This document shows positions 25,820 through 34,607 of a stretch of 64,000 nt of DNA, in pieces. The stretch is from Lachnospiraceae bacterium. Lineage in GTDB: Bacteria > Bacillota > Clostridia > Lachnospirales > Lachnospiraceae. A program made the translations under genes and the position numbers. The stretch spans positions 62,001 to 126,000 of the forward strand of contig CAJTHM010000002.1 in the NCBI GenBank assembly GCA_910576125.1, written 5' to 3'. The notes under the pieces are model-generated. The model saw nothing but the letters and a program-made list of their open reading frames with translations. It was not told where the DNA came from and made no database searches. Position 1 is the first letter of the stretch. Each line of letters starts with the position of its first letter.

Positions 25820-26228
25820 TACAACAAGACCAAAGTCCATAATAATACAGCTCTTCGCATGCAAAAATACAGAAGGACGGAAAGAGGCATTTCATTGCGT
25901 TTGAAGAAAGTCGCAAGGAAAAATACAATAAAAAAGCAAAACACAGCTGGTACAGGCCCTTCCCTTTCAAGGAGAATTGAGCGGACTTGCTGCTGCCATA
26001 TGCCGGAAGAGTTGGTGGCTTACAGCTGCAAAAACTTCTCTGTCAACATTTGTCGATGACTTTCTCTTTACAAGAAGTCGATATTGTCTTATGATAGTAT
26101 GTATAAAAGGGGAATCGGAAAGGGCGGTAATAGCGTTAGCTAGACCGCCATTTTCGTATCTGCAGACTATACTGCCCCCCCCGGCTTTACAAGCCAGAAG
26201 CCTAATCCGGAAGCCGAATCTGAAAGTA
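25820..26228. other. Non-coding stretch before the glf operon
   Basis: Several short frames occur but none has a ribosome site or recognisable product. A hairpin with GGCGGT / ACCGCC arms and an ATTTT tail lies at 26121-26155 and looks like a terminator. Nothing else is identifiable. Confidence 0.5.
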
Positions 26229-26257
26229 TTGGAATTCTTCTCACAATCTGCTATAAT
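26229..26257 (+). promoter_or_regulatory. Promoter of the glf-manC operon
   Basis: TTGGAA (26229-26234), 17-nt spacer ending in TGC, and consensus TATAAT (26252-26257), about 65 bp before glf. Confidence 0.7.
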
Positions 26258-26320
26258 GAAAAAAGTCTGACGAACCAGTACCATCCAAAAACAAATCCCC
26301 CTAAAAGGAGGCACCCCTAA

Positions 26321-27430
26321 ATGAAATACGACTATCTGATAGTAGGCGCCGGCCTCTTCGGCGCGGTCTTCGCCCAGGAGGCAAAGAAAAAAGGCAGGAA
26401 ATGCCTCATAGTAGAGCGCCGCAGCCACATAGCCGGTAATATCTACTGCGAGGAGATTCACGGCATCCAGGTGCACCGCTACGGCGCCCACATTTTCCAT
26501 ACCTCAGACAGGAGAATCTGGGACTATGTATGCCGGTTCGCGGAATTCAACAACTATATCAACTCCCCCATAGCCCGCTATAAAAAAGAACTCTACAACC
26601 TGCCTTTCAACATGAACACATTCAGCAAAATGTGGGGAATCGCCACGCCCGACGAGGCGAAAGCCATCATCGAATCCCAGATTGCTGATTTGGGGATAAC
26701 GCAGCCCGGGAATTTGGAGGAACAGGCCCTCTCTTTGGTAGGCCGAGACGTATACGAGAAGCTGATAAAGGGGTACACTGAGAAGCAGTGGGGCCGCGAC
26801 TGCCGTGACCTTCCCGCATTCATCATCAGGCGCCTGCCCCTGCGCTTCACCTACGACAACAATTACTTCAACGACAGATTCCAGGGCATCCCCATAGGCG
26901 GCTACACAAAGCTGGTGGAGAAGCTGCTGGAGGGCACCGAGGTGCGCCTGAACGTGGACTATCTGGAGCACCGGCAGGAGCTGGACGCCCTGGCCGGCAA
27001 AATCATCTACACAGGCATGATTGACCAGTTCTATGACTATGCGCTTGGCGTCCTCCAATACCGCAGCGTCCGTTTCGAGACCGAGGAGCTGGAGACGGAG
27101 AACTACCAGGGAAATGCCGTGGTGAACTACACGGAGCGCGAAGTCCCCTACACCCGAATCATCGAGCACAAGCATTTCGAGTTCGGCAAGCAGCCCACCA
27201 CCATCATCTCCCGGGAATATTCCAGCGAGTGGCAGAAAGGCGACGAGCCCTACTATCCAGTGAACGATGAGCGGAACAATGCCCTGTACGAGCAGTATAG
27301 GGCAAAGGCGGAGAGTGAGAAAAAAGTCATCTTCGGCGGCAGGCTGGGCGGTTACAAATACTATGACATGGACAAAGTAATAGCGGCGGCGTTAGAGCTG
27401 TGCGATACAGAATTGGGAGACACAGAATGA
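26321..27430 (+). CDS. glf: UDP-galactopyranose mutase
   Basis: 369 residues, the usual size. Interconverts UDP-galactopyranose and UDP-galactofuranose using reduced FAD. The FAD-binding LIVGAGLFGAVFAQEA begins the protein, followed by IVERRSHIAGNIY, HRYGAHIFHT, YTEKQWGRD, RLPLRFTYDNNYFNDRFQGIP and a late GGRLGGYKYYDMD. RBS AAAGGAGG precedes ATG 26321. A galactofuranose residue in the surface polymer follows. Codons end in C far more often than in the genes to the left. 21 bp separate it from manC. Confidence 0.95.
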   Translation: MKYDYLIVGAGLFGAVFAQEAKKKGRKCLIVERRSHIAGNIYCEEIHGIQVHRYGAHIFHTSDRRIWDYVCRFAEFNNYINSPIARYKKELYNLPFNMNTFSKMWGIATPDEAKAIIESQIADLGITQPGNLEEQALSLVGRDVYEKLIKGYTEKQWGRDCRDLPAFIIRRLPLRFTYDNNYFNDRFQGIPIGGYTKLVEKLLEGTEVRLNVDYLEHRQELDALAGKIIYTGMIDQFYDYALGVLQYRSVRFETEELETENYQGNAVVNYTEREVPYTRIIEHKHFEFGKQPTTIISREYSSEWQKGDEPYYPVNDERNNALYEQYRAKAESEKKVIFGGRLGGYKYYDMDKVIAAALELCDTELGDTE

Positions 27431-27451
27431 AGATAGGAGGCAAACGGTATA

Positions 27452-28762
27452 ATGAACATTATCTTACTGTCAGGAGGCAGCGGCAAGCGCCTGTGGCCCC
27501 TGTCCAATGACATCCGCTCCAAGCAGTTCGTCCGTATGCTGTCAGACGAAAACGGCGGCTTCGAGTCTATGCTGGAACGGGTCTACCGCCAGATTGCCGC
27601 AATGGATTCCCAAGCGCGTATTACCATAGCCACAGGAAAGAAACAGGTGAGCCTGATTAAGAACCAGCTGGGAGACAAAGTGAGCGTCTGCGTGGAGCCC
27701 TGCCGCAGGGACACTTTTCCGGCAGTCTGCCTTGCTGCCAGTTACCTGAGAGACGTGCAGGCAGTGGGAGAAGACGAATCCGTAGTGGTGTGCCCGGTGG
27801 ACCCTTATGTGGAGGCATCCTATTTCGAGGCCCTGAAAGAAATGGCCGGGATGGCGGCGGCAGGCGGCGCGAACCTCTATCTGATGGGCATCGCCCCCAC
27901 CTATCCCAGTGAGAAATACGGCTATATCATCCCCGCATCCACCAATCGGGTAAGCGGCGTGGACACTTTCCGGGAGAAACCGGACGCGGCCACGGCGGAA
28001 AAGTACATTGCCCAGGGAGCCCTCTGGAACGGCGGCGTGTTCGCGTTCCGGCTGGGCTATCTGCTGCGGAAAGCCCGCGAACTGCTGGACTTCACGGATT
28101 ACCGGGATTTAGACGCCCGGTACTCAGAGATTAAGAAAATCAGCTTCGACGTAGCCGTGGCAGAGCAGGAAAAGGAAATCCAGGTGCTGCGCTACGAGGG
28201 CCAGTGGAAAGACCTGGGAACATGGAACACTTTTTCCGAGGCCATGGCCGATTACGCCCTGGGCCGCGTCATGCTGAACGAGACCTGTGAGAATACCCAT
28301 GTGGTGAACGAACTGAATATCCCCATCCTCTGCATGGGCTGCAAAGATATGGTAATCGCCGCCAGCAATGACGGCATCCTGATTTCGGACAAGGAGCAGA
28401 GCAGCTATATCAAGCCTTTTGTAGAACAGATAGAACAGCAGGTCATGTATGCGGAGAAATCCTGGGGCAGCTTCACGGTCCTGGACGTGCAGGAGGACAG
28501 CCTGACCATCAAGATAGCGCTTCTGCCCGGACATGCCCTCCACTACCACAGCCATGAGCATAGAGATGAGGTCTGGACAGTCATGAGCGGCAGGGGAAAG
28601 GCCGTGATCGACGGAGTCTGGAGGAACGTGGCCCCCGGGGACGTGATTTCCATGCCGGCAGGCTGCAGGCACACGGTGTCGGCGGACAGCGAGCTGAAAA
28701 TCATAGAGGTGCAGATGGGCAGAGATATCTCTGTGGAGGACAAGCAGAAGCATGAATTGTAA
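27452..28762 (+). CDS. manC: Mannose-1-phosphate guanylyltransferase / cupin bifunctional enzyme
   Basis: 436 residues. The N-terminal nucleotidyltransferase opens with ILLSGGSGKRLWPLSND and has CRRDTFPAV, PSEKYGYI and the FREKPD sugar-phosphate motif. The C-terminal cupin (~330-436) has WGSFTVLD, HYHSHEHRDEVWTVM and GDVISMPAG, as in type II ManC/CpsB proteins. It makes GDP-mannose from Man-1-P and probably isomerises fructose-6-P, feeding mannose-containing glycans. RBS AGGAGG precedes ATG 27452. It forms an operon with glf. Confidence 0.85.
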   Translation: MNIILLSGGSGKRLWPLSNDIRSKQFVRMLSDENGGFESMLERVYRQIAAMDSQARITIATGKKQVSLIKNQLGDKVSVCVEPCRRDTFPAVCLAASYLRDVQAVGEDESVVVCPVDPYVEASYFEALKEMAGMAAAGGANLYLMGIAPTYPSEKYGYIIPASTNRVSGVDTFREKPDAATAEKYIAQGALWNGGVFAFRLGYLLRKARELLDFTDYRDLDARYSEIKKISFDVAVAEQEKEIQVLRYEGQWKDLGTWNTFSEAMADYALGRVMLNETCENTHVVNELNIPILCMGCKDMVIAASNDGILISDKEQSSYIKPFVEQIEQQVMYAEKSWGSFTVLDVQEDSLTIKIALLPGHALHYHSHEHRDEVWTVMSGRGKAVIDGVWRNVAPGDVISMPAGCRHTVSADSELKIIEVQMGRDISVEDKQKHEL

Positions 28763-28778
28763 ATTGTTCTGCTAAAAA

Positions 28779-28807
28779 TTGCCTTTTCAGGGATGATATG
28801 TTATGAT
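28779..28807 (+). promoter_or_regulatory. Promoter of pseC
   Basis: TTGCCT (28779-28784), 17-nt spacer, TATGAT (28802-28807). Most bases, including parts of the spacer, match the pseB promoter at 20853. Confidence 0.65.
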
Positions 28808-28875
28808 AGGACAAAATGAAATGCCTTGATGGACGCGGCCTTTCGCGGGCAGACAGGGCAAAGGAGATGCTGTAA

Positions 28876-30069
28876 ATGGAGCGATTGGCGATATTCGGCG
28901 GGATTCCGGTGAGGGAGACGCCTCTTGGCTATGGAAGACAATATATCGACGAGGATGATATCAAAGCAGTGGCAGAGACGCTGCGGAGCGATAATCTGAC
29001 CTGCGGCCCGAAGATTCAGGCAGTGGAGGAGAAGATTTGCGAGGTCACGGGCGCGGAATACGCCGTGGCGGTGAGCAATGGAACCGCGGCGCTTCATCTG
29101 GCCGCGCTGACGGCAGGATTTCAGGAGGGGGACGAAGTCATCGTCAGCCCCATCACATTTGCGGCCTCGGCCAACTGCATCCTGTACTGCGGCGCGAAGC
29201 CGGTGTTCGCGGACATCAATCCCGAGACCTATAATATTGACCCGGCATCCATCGAGAAGCTGATTACGCCCCGCACCAAGGGAATCGTAGCGGTTGACTA
29301 TACCGGTCAATCTGTTGAGCATAACGCGATCGGGAACATCTGCCGCAGATATGGCCTGACGCTGATTGAGGATGCGGCCCACGCCATCGGCACCAGATAT
29401 CAGGGCAGGCCCATCGGCAGCATCGCGGACATGACCTGTTTCAGCTTCCACCCGGTGAAGACGATTACCGCCGGCGAGGGCGGAGCCGTTACCACAAATG
29501 ACGAAAAGCTGTACCGCAGGCTGCTGCGCCTGCGCGCCCATGGCATTACCCGCAGCCGGGACGAAATGGTACACCCCACAGATGCCCTGTGGTATAATGA
29601 GCAGGTGGAGCTGGGCTTCAACTATCGGATGACTGACATCCAGGCGGCGCTGCTTGTGAGCCAGTTCGGAAAGCTGGAGAAGTTCGCGGCGCGCAGGAAA
29701 GAAATCGTGGCCGGATATGACGCGGCCTTTGCGGAGATGCCGGAGATTTTTGTGCAGCGGGAGATACCGGAATCGGATACGGTGCGGCATCTGTATATCC
29801 TGCGCCTGAAGCCGGAGGCGCTGAACTGTGACAGACGCCAGTTTTTCGACGCGCTGCGGGCGGAAAATATTTACTCCCAGGTGCATTATCTGCCGGTTTA
29901 TTGGCATTCCTATTATGAGAAGCTGGGATATGAAAAGGGAATCTGCCCCAACGCGGAGAAATATTATGAGGAAGTGATGAGTCTTCCGCTGTTCTACGGC
30001 ATGACGGATGCGGACGCGGAGGATGTCATTTCGGCTGTGAAGAAGATAGTCGCGCATTACCGGAGATAA
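28876..30069 (+). CDS. pseC: UDP-4-keto-6-deoxy-AltNAc aminotransferase, PseC type
   Basis: 397 residues of the DegT/DnrJ/EryC1 PLP-dependent family. Features: YGRQYIDEDDIKAVAETLRS, LTCGPKIQAVEEK, AVSNGTAALHL, VSPITFAASANCILYCGAKP, IEDAAHAIGTRY and the PLP lysine K195 in FSFHPVKTITAGEGG. These are closest to PseC, which aminates the PseB product to UDP-4-amino-4,6-dideoxy-AltNAc. Both genes share a promoter type, which supports the assignment. RBS AAAGGAG precedes ATG 28876. PseG, PseI and PseF are not in the window, so full pseudaminic acid synthesis cannot be claimed. Confidence 0.85.
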   Translation: MERLAIFGGIPVRETPLGYGRQYIDEDDIKAVAETLRSDNLTCGPKIQAVEEKICEVTGAEYAVAVSNGTAALHLAALTAGFQEGDEVIVSPITFAASANCILYCGAKPVFADINPETYNIDPASIEKLITPRTKGIVAVDYTGQSVEHNAIGNICRRYGLTLIEDAAHAIGTRYQGRPIGSIADMTCFSFHPVKTITAGEGGAVTTNDEKLYRRLLRLRAHGITRSRDEMVHPTDALWYNEQVELGFNYRMTDIQAALLVSQFGKLEKFAARRKEIVAGYDAAFAEMPEIFVQREIPESDTVRHLYILRLKPEALNCDRRQFFDALRAENIYSQVHYLPVYWHSYYEKLGYEKGICPNAEKYYEEVMSLPLFYGMTDADAEDVISAVKKIVAHYRR

Positions 30070-30106
30070 TGGAAGGGATAAGCGCAATGCTGGAAGGAAC
30101 AAGGAC

Positions 30107-31327
30107 ATGAATCGTGCAGAAGAGAAGAATCAGAGGAGGAACCGTATCATAGACGCGGCGGTGTTCGCGGTACTGCTGGCAGCGGTATCGGCGGTCACGC
30201 TGTATCTGTTTTACGGACAGACCCAGTGGGATGTGGACTCTGATATGGAGGCATATATTCTGGAAATGCAGGGCCTGGAAAGCGGCTATAGCTTTCCCTA
30301 CCCTGTATTTTTCAAGCTGGCGGCTCTGGTTCACCTGTTCGCGTCTCCGGCCCTGTCCGTGGCCATAGCTGCCATGCTGCTGAACGGGCTGGGGATGGTG
30401 GTGACAAAGCTGGCTTTCAACTATCTGGCGCTGCCTGAGCTGGCGGCGAGGATCCGCGGGGAAGCGGCCCGGATTATTCTCAGCCTGCTGGCGGTATCCC
30501 TCTTTTTCATTTCCATGCTGTACCCGCCAGGGGGCATTTACCTGCCGGGAATCAAGTTCCGGTATGTGGGAGTGTTCTCGGCGAATCCTTTCCACAATGC
30601 CACCTATATGGCGGCCAGGCCCTTTGCGATTCTGGCGTTTTTATGGTTCGTGAGGCTGCTGCCCGTATATGAGAAAGGCGGGACAAAAAAGGATTATCTC
30701 CTGTTTTCGCTTTTCCTGCTGGCGGCGACGATGACGAAGCCCAGCTTTACGCTGGTGCTGGTAAGCGCGGCAGGTCTGCTGATGCTGTACAGACTGTTCC
30801 GGTCGGGATTCAGGAATTTTGTTCCCACAGTGCAGCTGGGGCTTTGCTTTATCCCCACATTCCTTGATTTGCTGTATCAGTACAAGGGCGTGTTCGTGTC
30901 CGAGGGAGAACAGGAGCGGGGGCTGGGCTTCTGCTTTGGGGAGGTCTGGGCGGACTACTGCGACAATATTCCGCTGGGCATCTGTCTGGCTGTCGGATTC
31001 CCGCTGGCGGTACTCACGCTGAACAACAGGGAATGCCGGAAGGATACTTTACTGCGGTTCTCGTGGCTGCTGTATCTGATAAGCTTCGCGGAAGCGTTCT
31101 TTCTATATGAAAAAGGATTCCGAAAGGTGGACTTTAATTTTTCCTGGGGCTATATGTACGGAATCTTTTTCTGCCATTTCGGGTCCCTGCTGCTGCTGGT
31201 GCGGTCCACCGCAAAGGAAAAGGCGTGGAGCATATCGCTCCTGATTCAGTGGCTGGCCTATTTTTGCCATGTGGTCTGCGGGGTGTTCTATTTCCGGGAC
31301 ATGTTCCTTGGAGGGACTTATTACTGA
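30107..31327 (+). CDS. Polytopic membrane protein, probable GT-C-type glycosyltransferase (paralogue of 45811-46998)
   Basis: 406 residues with ~10 spans. An acidic first loop (WDVDSDMEAYILEM) lies after span 1, where GT-C enzymes place catalytic acids. The central HNATYMAARPFAILAF, then TMTKPSF and a C-terminal FNFSWGYMYGIFF and VVCGVFYFRDMFLGGTYY correspond to HNSTYQCMKPLALAV, GVKPSF, GNFLWGYCIAVF and VFCGVYFFARLLTGETYF in the second copy. No described family is recognised with certainty. It probably transfers a polyprenyl-phosphate sugar outside the membrane. RBS GGAAGGAAC precedes ATG 30107. Confidence 0.6.
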   Translation: MNRAEEKNQRRNRIIDAAVFAVLLAAVSAVTLYLFYGQTQWDVDSDMEAYILEMQGLESGYSFPYPVFFKLAALVHLFASPALSVAIAAMLLNGLGMVVTKLAFNYLALPELAARIRGEAARIILSLLAVSLFFISMLYPPGGIYLPGIKFRYVGVFSANPFHNATYMAARPFAILAFLWFVRLLPVYEKGGTKKDYLLFSLFLLAATMTKPSFTLVLVSAAGLLMLYRLFRSGFRNFVPTVQLGLCFIPTFLDLLYQYKGVFVSEGEQERGLGFCFGEVWADYCDNIPLGICLAVGFPLAVLTLNNRECRKDTLLRFSWLLYLISFAEAFFLYEKGFRKVDFNFSWGYMYGIFFCHFGSLLLLVRSTAKEKAWSISLLIQWLAYFCHVVCGVFYFRDMFLGGTYY

Positions 31328-31375
31328 GATGGCAAAGGGAAAGCCATAAAAAGAGTGGCCGACAAAAGCGTGACA

Positions 31376-31384
31376 TGCTATAAT
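31376..31384 (+). promoter_or_regulatory. Extended -10 ahead of the 36-bp repeat array
   Basis: TGCTATAAT, an extended -10 with no convincing -35. Transcription from here would place the repeat array in the leader of the next gene. Confidence 0.4.
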
Positions 31385-31393
31385 ACAAGACAA

Positions 31394-31537
31394 CAGGGTT
31401 CGCGAAGCGGTTCCTGTTGTACAGAATGCCAGGGTTCGCGAAGCGGTTCCTGTTGTACGGAATGCCAGGGTTCGCGAAGCGGTTCCTGTTGTACAGAATG
31501 CCAGGGTTCGCGAAGCGGTTCCTGTTGCACAAGTTCC
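31394..31537 (+). repeat. Tandem array of four 36-bp repeats
   Basis: Units start at 31394, 31430, 31466 and 31502. Each contains CAGGGTTCGCGAAGCGGTTC, then CTGTTGTACAGAATGC; the fourth diverges in its last six bases. Units abut with no spacers. The palindrome TTCGCGAA and a CGC-GAA-GCG mini-stem occur in each. The array lies between two genes and 28 bp before the next start codon. Confidence 0.95.
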
Positions 31538-31564
31538 GCAAAGCGGAAGAAAGGGCAGTGCCAG

Positions 31565-32503
31565 ATGGATAAAATAGCAGTATTGATTCCCTGTTATAAC
31601 GAGGAACAGACCATCGCAAAGGTGGTAAGCGATGTGAGAGAGGCTTTACCGGAGGCCGTGGTCTATGTCTATGACAATAATTCCACCGACAGAACCGTGG
31701 AGCTGGCAAAGGCCCAGGGGGCGGTAATACGCTATGAGCATAAACAGGGCAAAGGGAATGTGATCCGCAGGATGTTCCGGGAAATCGACGCGGAATGCTA
31801 TCTGATGATTGACGGGGATGACACCTATCCGCTGAACAGCGCCAGAGAGATGGCGGACAAAGTGCTGGAGCACGGGGCGGATATGGTGGTGGGCGACAGG
31901 CTTTCCTCCACCTATTTTACGGAGAACAAGCGCCCTTTCCACAATTTTGGCAACAGCCTCATGCGGGCAGGCATCAACAGCCTGTTCCATACGGACATCA
32001 AGGACATCATGACAGGCTACAGGGCTTTCAGCTATGAGTTCGTGAAGACTTTCCCCGTGTTCTCCAAAGGATTTGAGATAGAGACAGAGATGACCATCCA
32101 TGCGGTGAATTATCATATGCAGGTGGAAAATGTGGTGGTGGAGTACAGAGACCGCCCGGAGGGCAGCGTGTCCAAGCTGAATACCTACAGCGACGGGCTG
32201 CGGGTCATCCGGAAAATGCTGCAGCTGTACCGGAATTACAGGCCTTTCCGCTTTTTCGGGGCGTTCTGCCTGATTTTGGTGGCAGCCGCGCTGCTGTTCA
32301 TGTTTCCCATCCTCAGAGAATATCTGGTGACAGGGCTGGTGCCGCGTTTCCCTACGCTGATCGTCTGCGGATTCATGGTCCTGGCGGGAATCCAGTCATT
32401 TTTTGCGGGTATGATTCTGGAGGTCATGGCGGCAAAGGATAAACGGGATTTTGAATACAGATTGACGAAAGTCAGCGCCGAAAAGAGAGGGAAGAAAGAT
32501 TAA
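31565..32503 (+). CDS. Family 2 glycosyltransferase with C-terminal membrane spans (DPM1/GtrB-like)
   Basis: 312 residues from ATG 31565 (RBS GAAAGGG). A frame-open GTG at 31355 would translate the repeats as a Cys-rich tail and has no ribosome site, so it is rejected. The GT-A domain shows AVLIPCYNEEQTI, VYVYDNNSTDRT, QGKGNVIRRMF, the DxD-type MIDGDDTYPL, VVGDRLSS and FEIETEMT. Two spans follow (FGAFCLILVAAALLFMFP; LIVCGFMVLAGIQSFFAGMI). Relatives make polyprenyl-phosphate sugars for GT-C enzymes. The stop abuts the next gene. Confidence 0.8.
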   Translation: MDKIAVLIPCYNEEQTIAKVVSDVREALPEAVVYVYDNNSTDRTVELAKAQGAVIRYEHKQGKGNVIRRMFREIDAECYLMIDGDDTYPLNSAREMADKVLEHGADMVVGDRLSSTYFTENKRPFHNFGNSLMRAGINSLFHTDIKDIMTGYRAFSYEFVKTFPVFSKGFEIETEMTIHAVNYHMQVENVVVEYRDRPEGSVSKLNTYSDGLRVIRKMLQLYRNYRPFRFFGAFCLILVAAALLFMFPILREYLVTGLVPRFPTLIVCGFMVLAGIQSFFAGMILEVMAAKDKRDFEYRLTKVSAEKRGKKD

Positions 32504-33637
32504 ATGGCAGATAAAATCATAATCGGAGCCGGTCTGTATGGCTTATATTCGGCGCTCCACTGCGCGAGAAAGGGGCAGCGGGTCGTGGTGCTGGAGATGG
32601 ACGAAACGCCATTTTCCAGAGCCACGTATATCAATCAGGCCAGAGTGCATATGGGCTATCATTATCCCCGTTCCCTGGCCACGGCCCAGAAGAGCGCAGG
32701 CTATTTCAAGCGGTTCGTGGAGGATTATTCATTCTGTATCCACTCACGGTTTCAGCAGGTATATGCCACCTCCAGGCATTTTTCCTGGACGGATGCAAAG
32801 GAATTCGTCAAATTTTGCCAGGACGCGGGGATTCCCTGTGAGGCCCTGCCGGTGGAGCGGTACTTTAAGGAGGGAAGCTGCGACGGGGCTTTCCTGACAG
32901 AGGAATATACCTATGATGCCCATATACTGAGGGATTTTTTCCTGGAAGAGCTGGAGGGGCAAAAAGGCGTGGAGCTTCTCTGCGGCAGGGAGATTACACG
33001 CATCGTGAAAAGGGAGGACCGGTATGAAATCCATGCCCTGTATCAGGGAAAGGAAGAGCGGTATGAGGCCCCCTTTGTGCTGAACGCCACCTACGCTTCC
33101 GTGAATCAGGTGCTGCAGCTGGCAGAGGCGGATGCCCCTTTTGAGACATTTCCGATTAAATATGAGTTATGCGAGATTATTCTGTGCAAAGTGAATGACC
33201 GTCTGCGGGATATCGGCCTGACGGTGATGGACGGCCCTTTCTTCTCTATTATGCCTTTCGGGAAGACAGGATACCATTCACTGACCTCTGTCACCTTTAC
33301 GCCCCATAAGACAAGCCATGAGACCGTGCCGCGGTTCTCCTGCATGGAGGGAGGAAGCTGCGGGAGGTGGCTGGGAAATTGCGATGCCTGTGAGAACAGA
33401 CCGAAAAGCGCCTGGGAGTATATGTCCGCTCTGGCAGGAAAGTATGTCAGAGAGGAATATCAGTTCACATATGAGAAATCGCTGTTCTCCATGAAGCCTA
33501 TTTTAAAGGCTTCCGAGATAGACGATTCCAGGCCTACCGTCATCCGGTATGCCACCCGCCAGCCCGTTTTCTTAAGCGTGCTGTCAGGTAAAATCAACAC
33601 AGTCTATGACCTGGATGAGTTCCTGGATGAAAAATAA
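32504..33637 (+). CDS. FAD-dependent oxidoreductase (DAO family) in the glycan operon
   Basis: 377 residues starting directly at the previous stop (TAAATG). The FAD-binding IIIGAGLYGLYSALHCARKG and VVVLEMDETPFSRATYINQARVHMGYHYPRS define a D-amino-acid-oxidase-type flavoprotein. A cysteine group, GGSCGRWLGNCDACENRP, at ~282-299 is unusual for the family and could bind a metal. No membrane span, so cytoplasmic. It may oxidise a sugar or amino-sugar precursor for the polymer, but the substrate is unknown. Confidence 0.65.
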   Translation: MADKIIIGAGLYGLYSALHCARKGQRVVVLEMDETPFSRATYINQARVHMGYHYPRSLATAQKSAGYFKRFVEDYSFCIHSRFQQVYATSRHFSWTDAKEFVKFCQDAGIPCEALPVERYFKEGSCDGAFLTEEYTYDAHILRDFFLEELEGQKGVELLCGREITRIVKREDRYEIHALYQGKEERYEAPFVLNATYASVNQVLQLAEADAPFETFPIKYELCEIILCKVNDRLRDIGLTVMDGPFFSIMPFGKTGYHSLTSVTFTPHKTSHETVPRFSCMEGGSCGRWLGNCDACENRPKSAWEYMSALAGKYVREEYQFTYEKSLFSMKPILKASEIDDSRPTVIRYATRQPVFLSVLSGKINTVYDLDEFLDEK

Positions 33638-33662
33638 TCAAGAATAGAATGCTGAGGGAAAG

Positions 33663-34607
33663 ATGCTGCAGAATAAGGAAAAGAATTTTGTGTCCTGCGT
33701 GATATATCTCCACAATGAAGGAAAACGGATCAGGGATTTCCTGGAACTGGTGTGCGGTGTGATGCGGGAGAACTTTGAAAAATACGAGATTGTTTGTGTC
33801 AATGACGGCTGCGTGGACGACACGGTGGAGCAGGTAAGAGCTTTTCTGGAGGAGAAATCAGACAAGCCTGTAGTCAGCCTGATTAACTTAAGCTTCTATC
33901 AGGGAACGGAAAGCGCCATGAATGCCGGAAGAGATCTGGCGGTGGGGGATTTTTTGTTTGAGTTCGATACCTGCGAACCGGATTTTGCCCCTTCTCTTAT
34001 CATGGATGTATATCACAGGGCCCTGGAGGGCGTGGATGTGGTGGCGGCGGCGCCCAGGTTCGGGATTCCGCTGAGCTCCAGGCTGTTTTATCTGGTCTAT
34101 AACTGGGGGAACCGGTTCCGGGAGAAGATTGGGCAGGAGCGTTTCCGCCTGATTTCCAGACGGGCTGTCAACCGGGTGAACCAGATGAATACGTACATCC
34201 CATACCGGAAAGCCATGTATATGAACTGCGGGCTGAAAGTAGATACAATACATTATGACAATAAAGAATTGGCGAAAAAACATAAAAACAGCGAGGAGTG
34301 GGGAAACAGGAGGGCGCTTGCTACTGACACGATCATCATCTTCACTAATGTGCTGGAAAAGCTTTCCCTGGCTGTGAGCGTGGTGCTGCTGGGGGCTTTG
34401 CTGATTATGTTCGGCTATCTGGTCTATTCCGTTTTCAGCAGGAACCGTCCCGTAGAGGGCTGGCTGTCCATTATGTCGCTGATGTCCTTTGGCTTTTTCA
34501 TGATGTCAGTGATGCTGACATTGATTTTGAAATACCTGTCCGTGCTTTTGAATATGGGATTTAAGCGGCAGCGTTATGTGATAGAAGGGGTGGAGAAGCT
34601 GACATAA
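33663..34607 (+). CDS. Family 2 glycosyltransferase, membrane-anchored, with degenerate DxD
   Basis: 314 residues with RBS GAGGGAAAG. The GT-A fold begins FVSCVIYLHNEGKRI, then VNDGCVDDTVEQ and LSFYQGTESAMNAGRDLAVG. Where relatives have D-x-D-L-Q-D/H-P-P, this protein has EFDTCEPDF. Two C-terminal spans (LAVSVVLLGALLIMFGYLVYS; LMSFGFFMMSVMLTLILKYL) match DPM1/GtrB-type enzymes. It may be active on an unusual donor or may be inactive. The stop overlaps the next start (TAATG), so translation is coupled. Confidence 0.7.
   Translation: MLQNKEKNFVSCVIYLHNEGKRIRDFLELVCGVMRENFEKYEIVCVNDGCVDDTVEQVRAFLEEKSDKPVVSLINLSFYQGTESAMNAGRDLAVGDFLFEFDTCEPDFAPSLIMDVYHRALEGVDVVAAAPRFGIPLSSRLFYLVYNWGNRFREKIGQERFRLISRRAVNRVNQMNTYIPYRKAMYMNCGLKVDTIHYDNKELAKKHKNSEEWGNRRALATDTIIIFTNVLEKLSLAVSVVLLGALLIMFGYLVYSVFSRNRPVEGWLSIMSLMSFGFFMMSVMLTLILKYLSVLLNMGFKRQRYVIEGVEKLT

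Noticed and set aside
28801..30108. Long minus-strand frame (435 codons) opposite pseC
   Set aside because: It is the antisense of a confident DegT-family gene; GC-rich codon use keeps the opposite strand open. No ribosome site or motif.
31394..31537. CRISPR array
   Set aside because: Units of 36 bp abut directly with no spacers, and no cas genes are present.
31355..31564. N-terminal Cys-rich extension (GSRSGSCCTECQ repeats) of the glycosyltransferase
   Set aside because: The upstream GTG has no ribosome site, an extended -10 lies inside it, and the repeats are open only because the unit is 36 bp. ATG 31565 has a proper site.
31134..31709. Minus-strand frame with NRNRFANPG repeats
   Set aside because: It is the reverse reading of the 36-bp repeats and flanking genes; no start signal.
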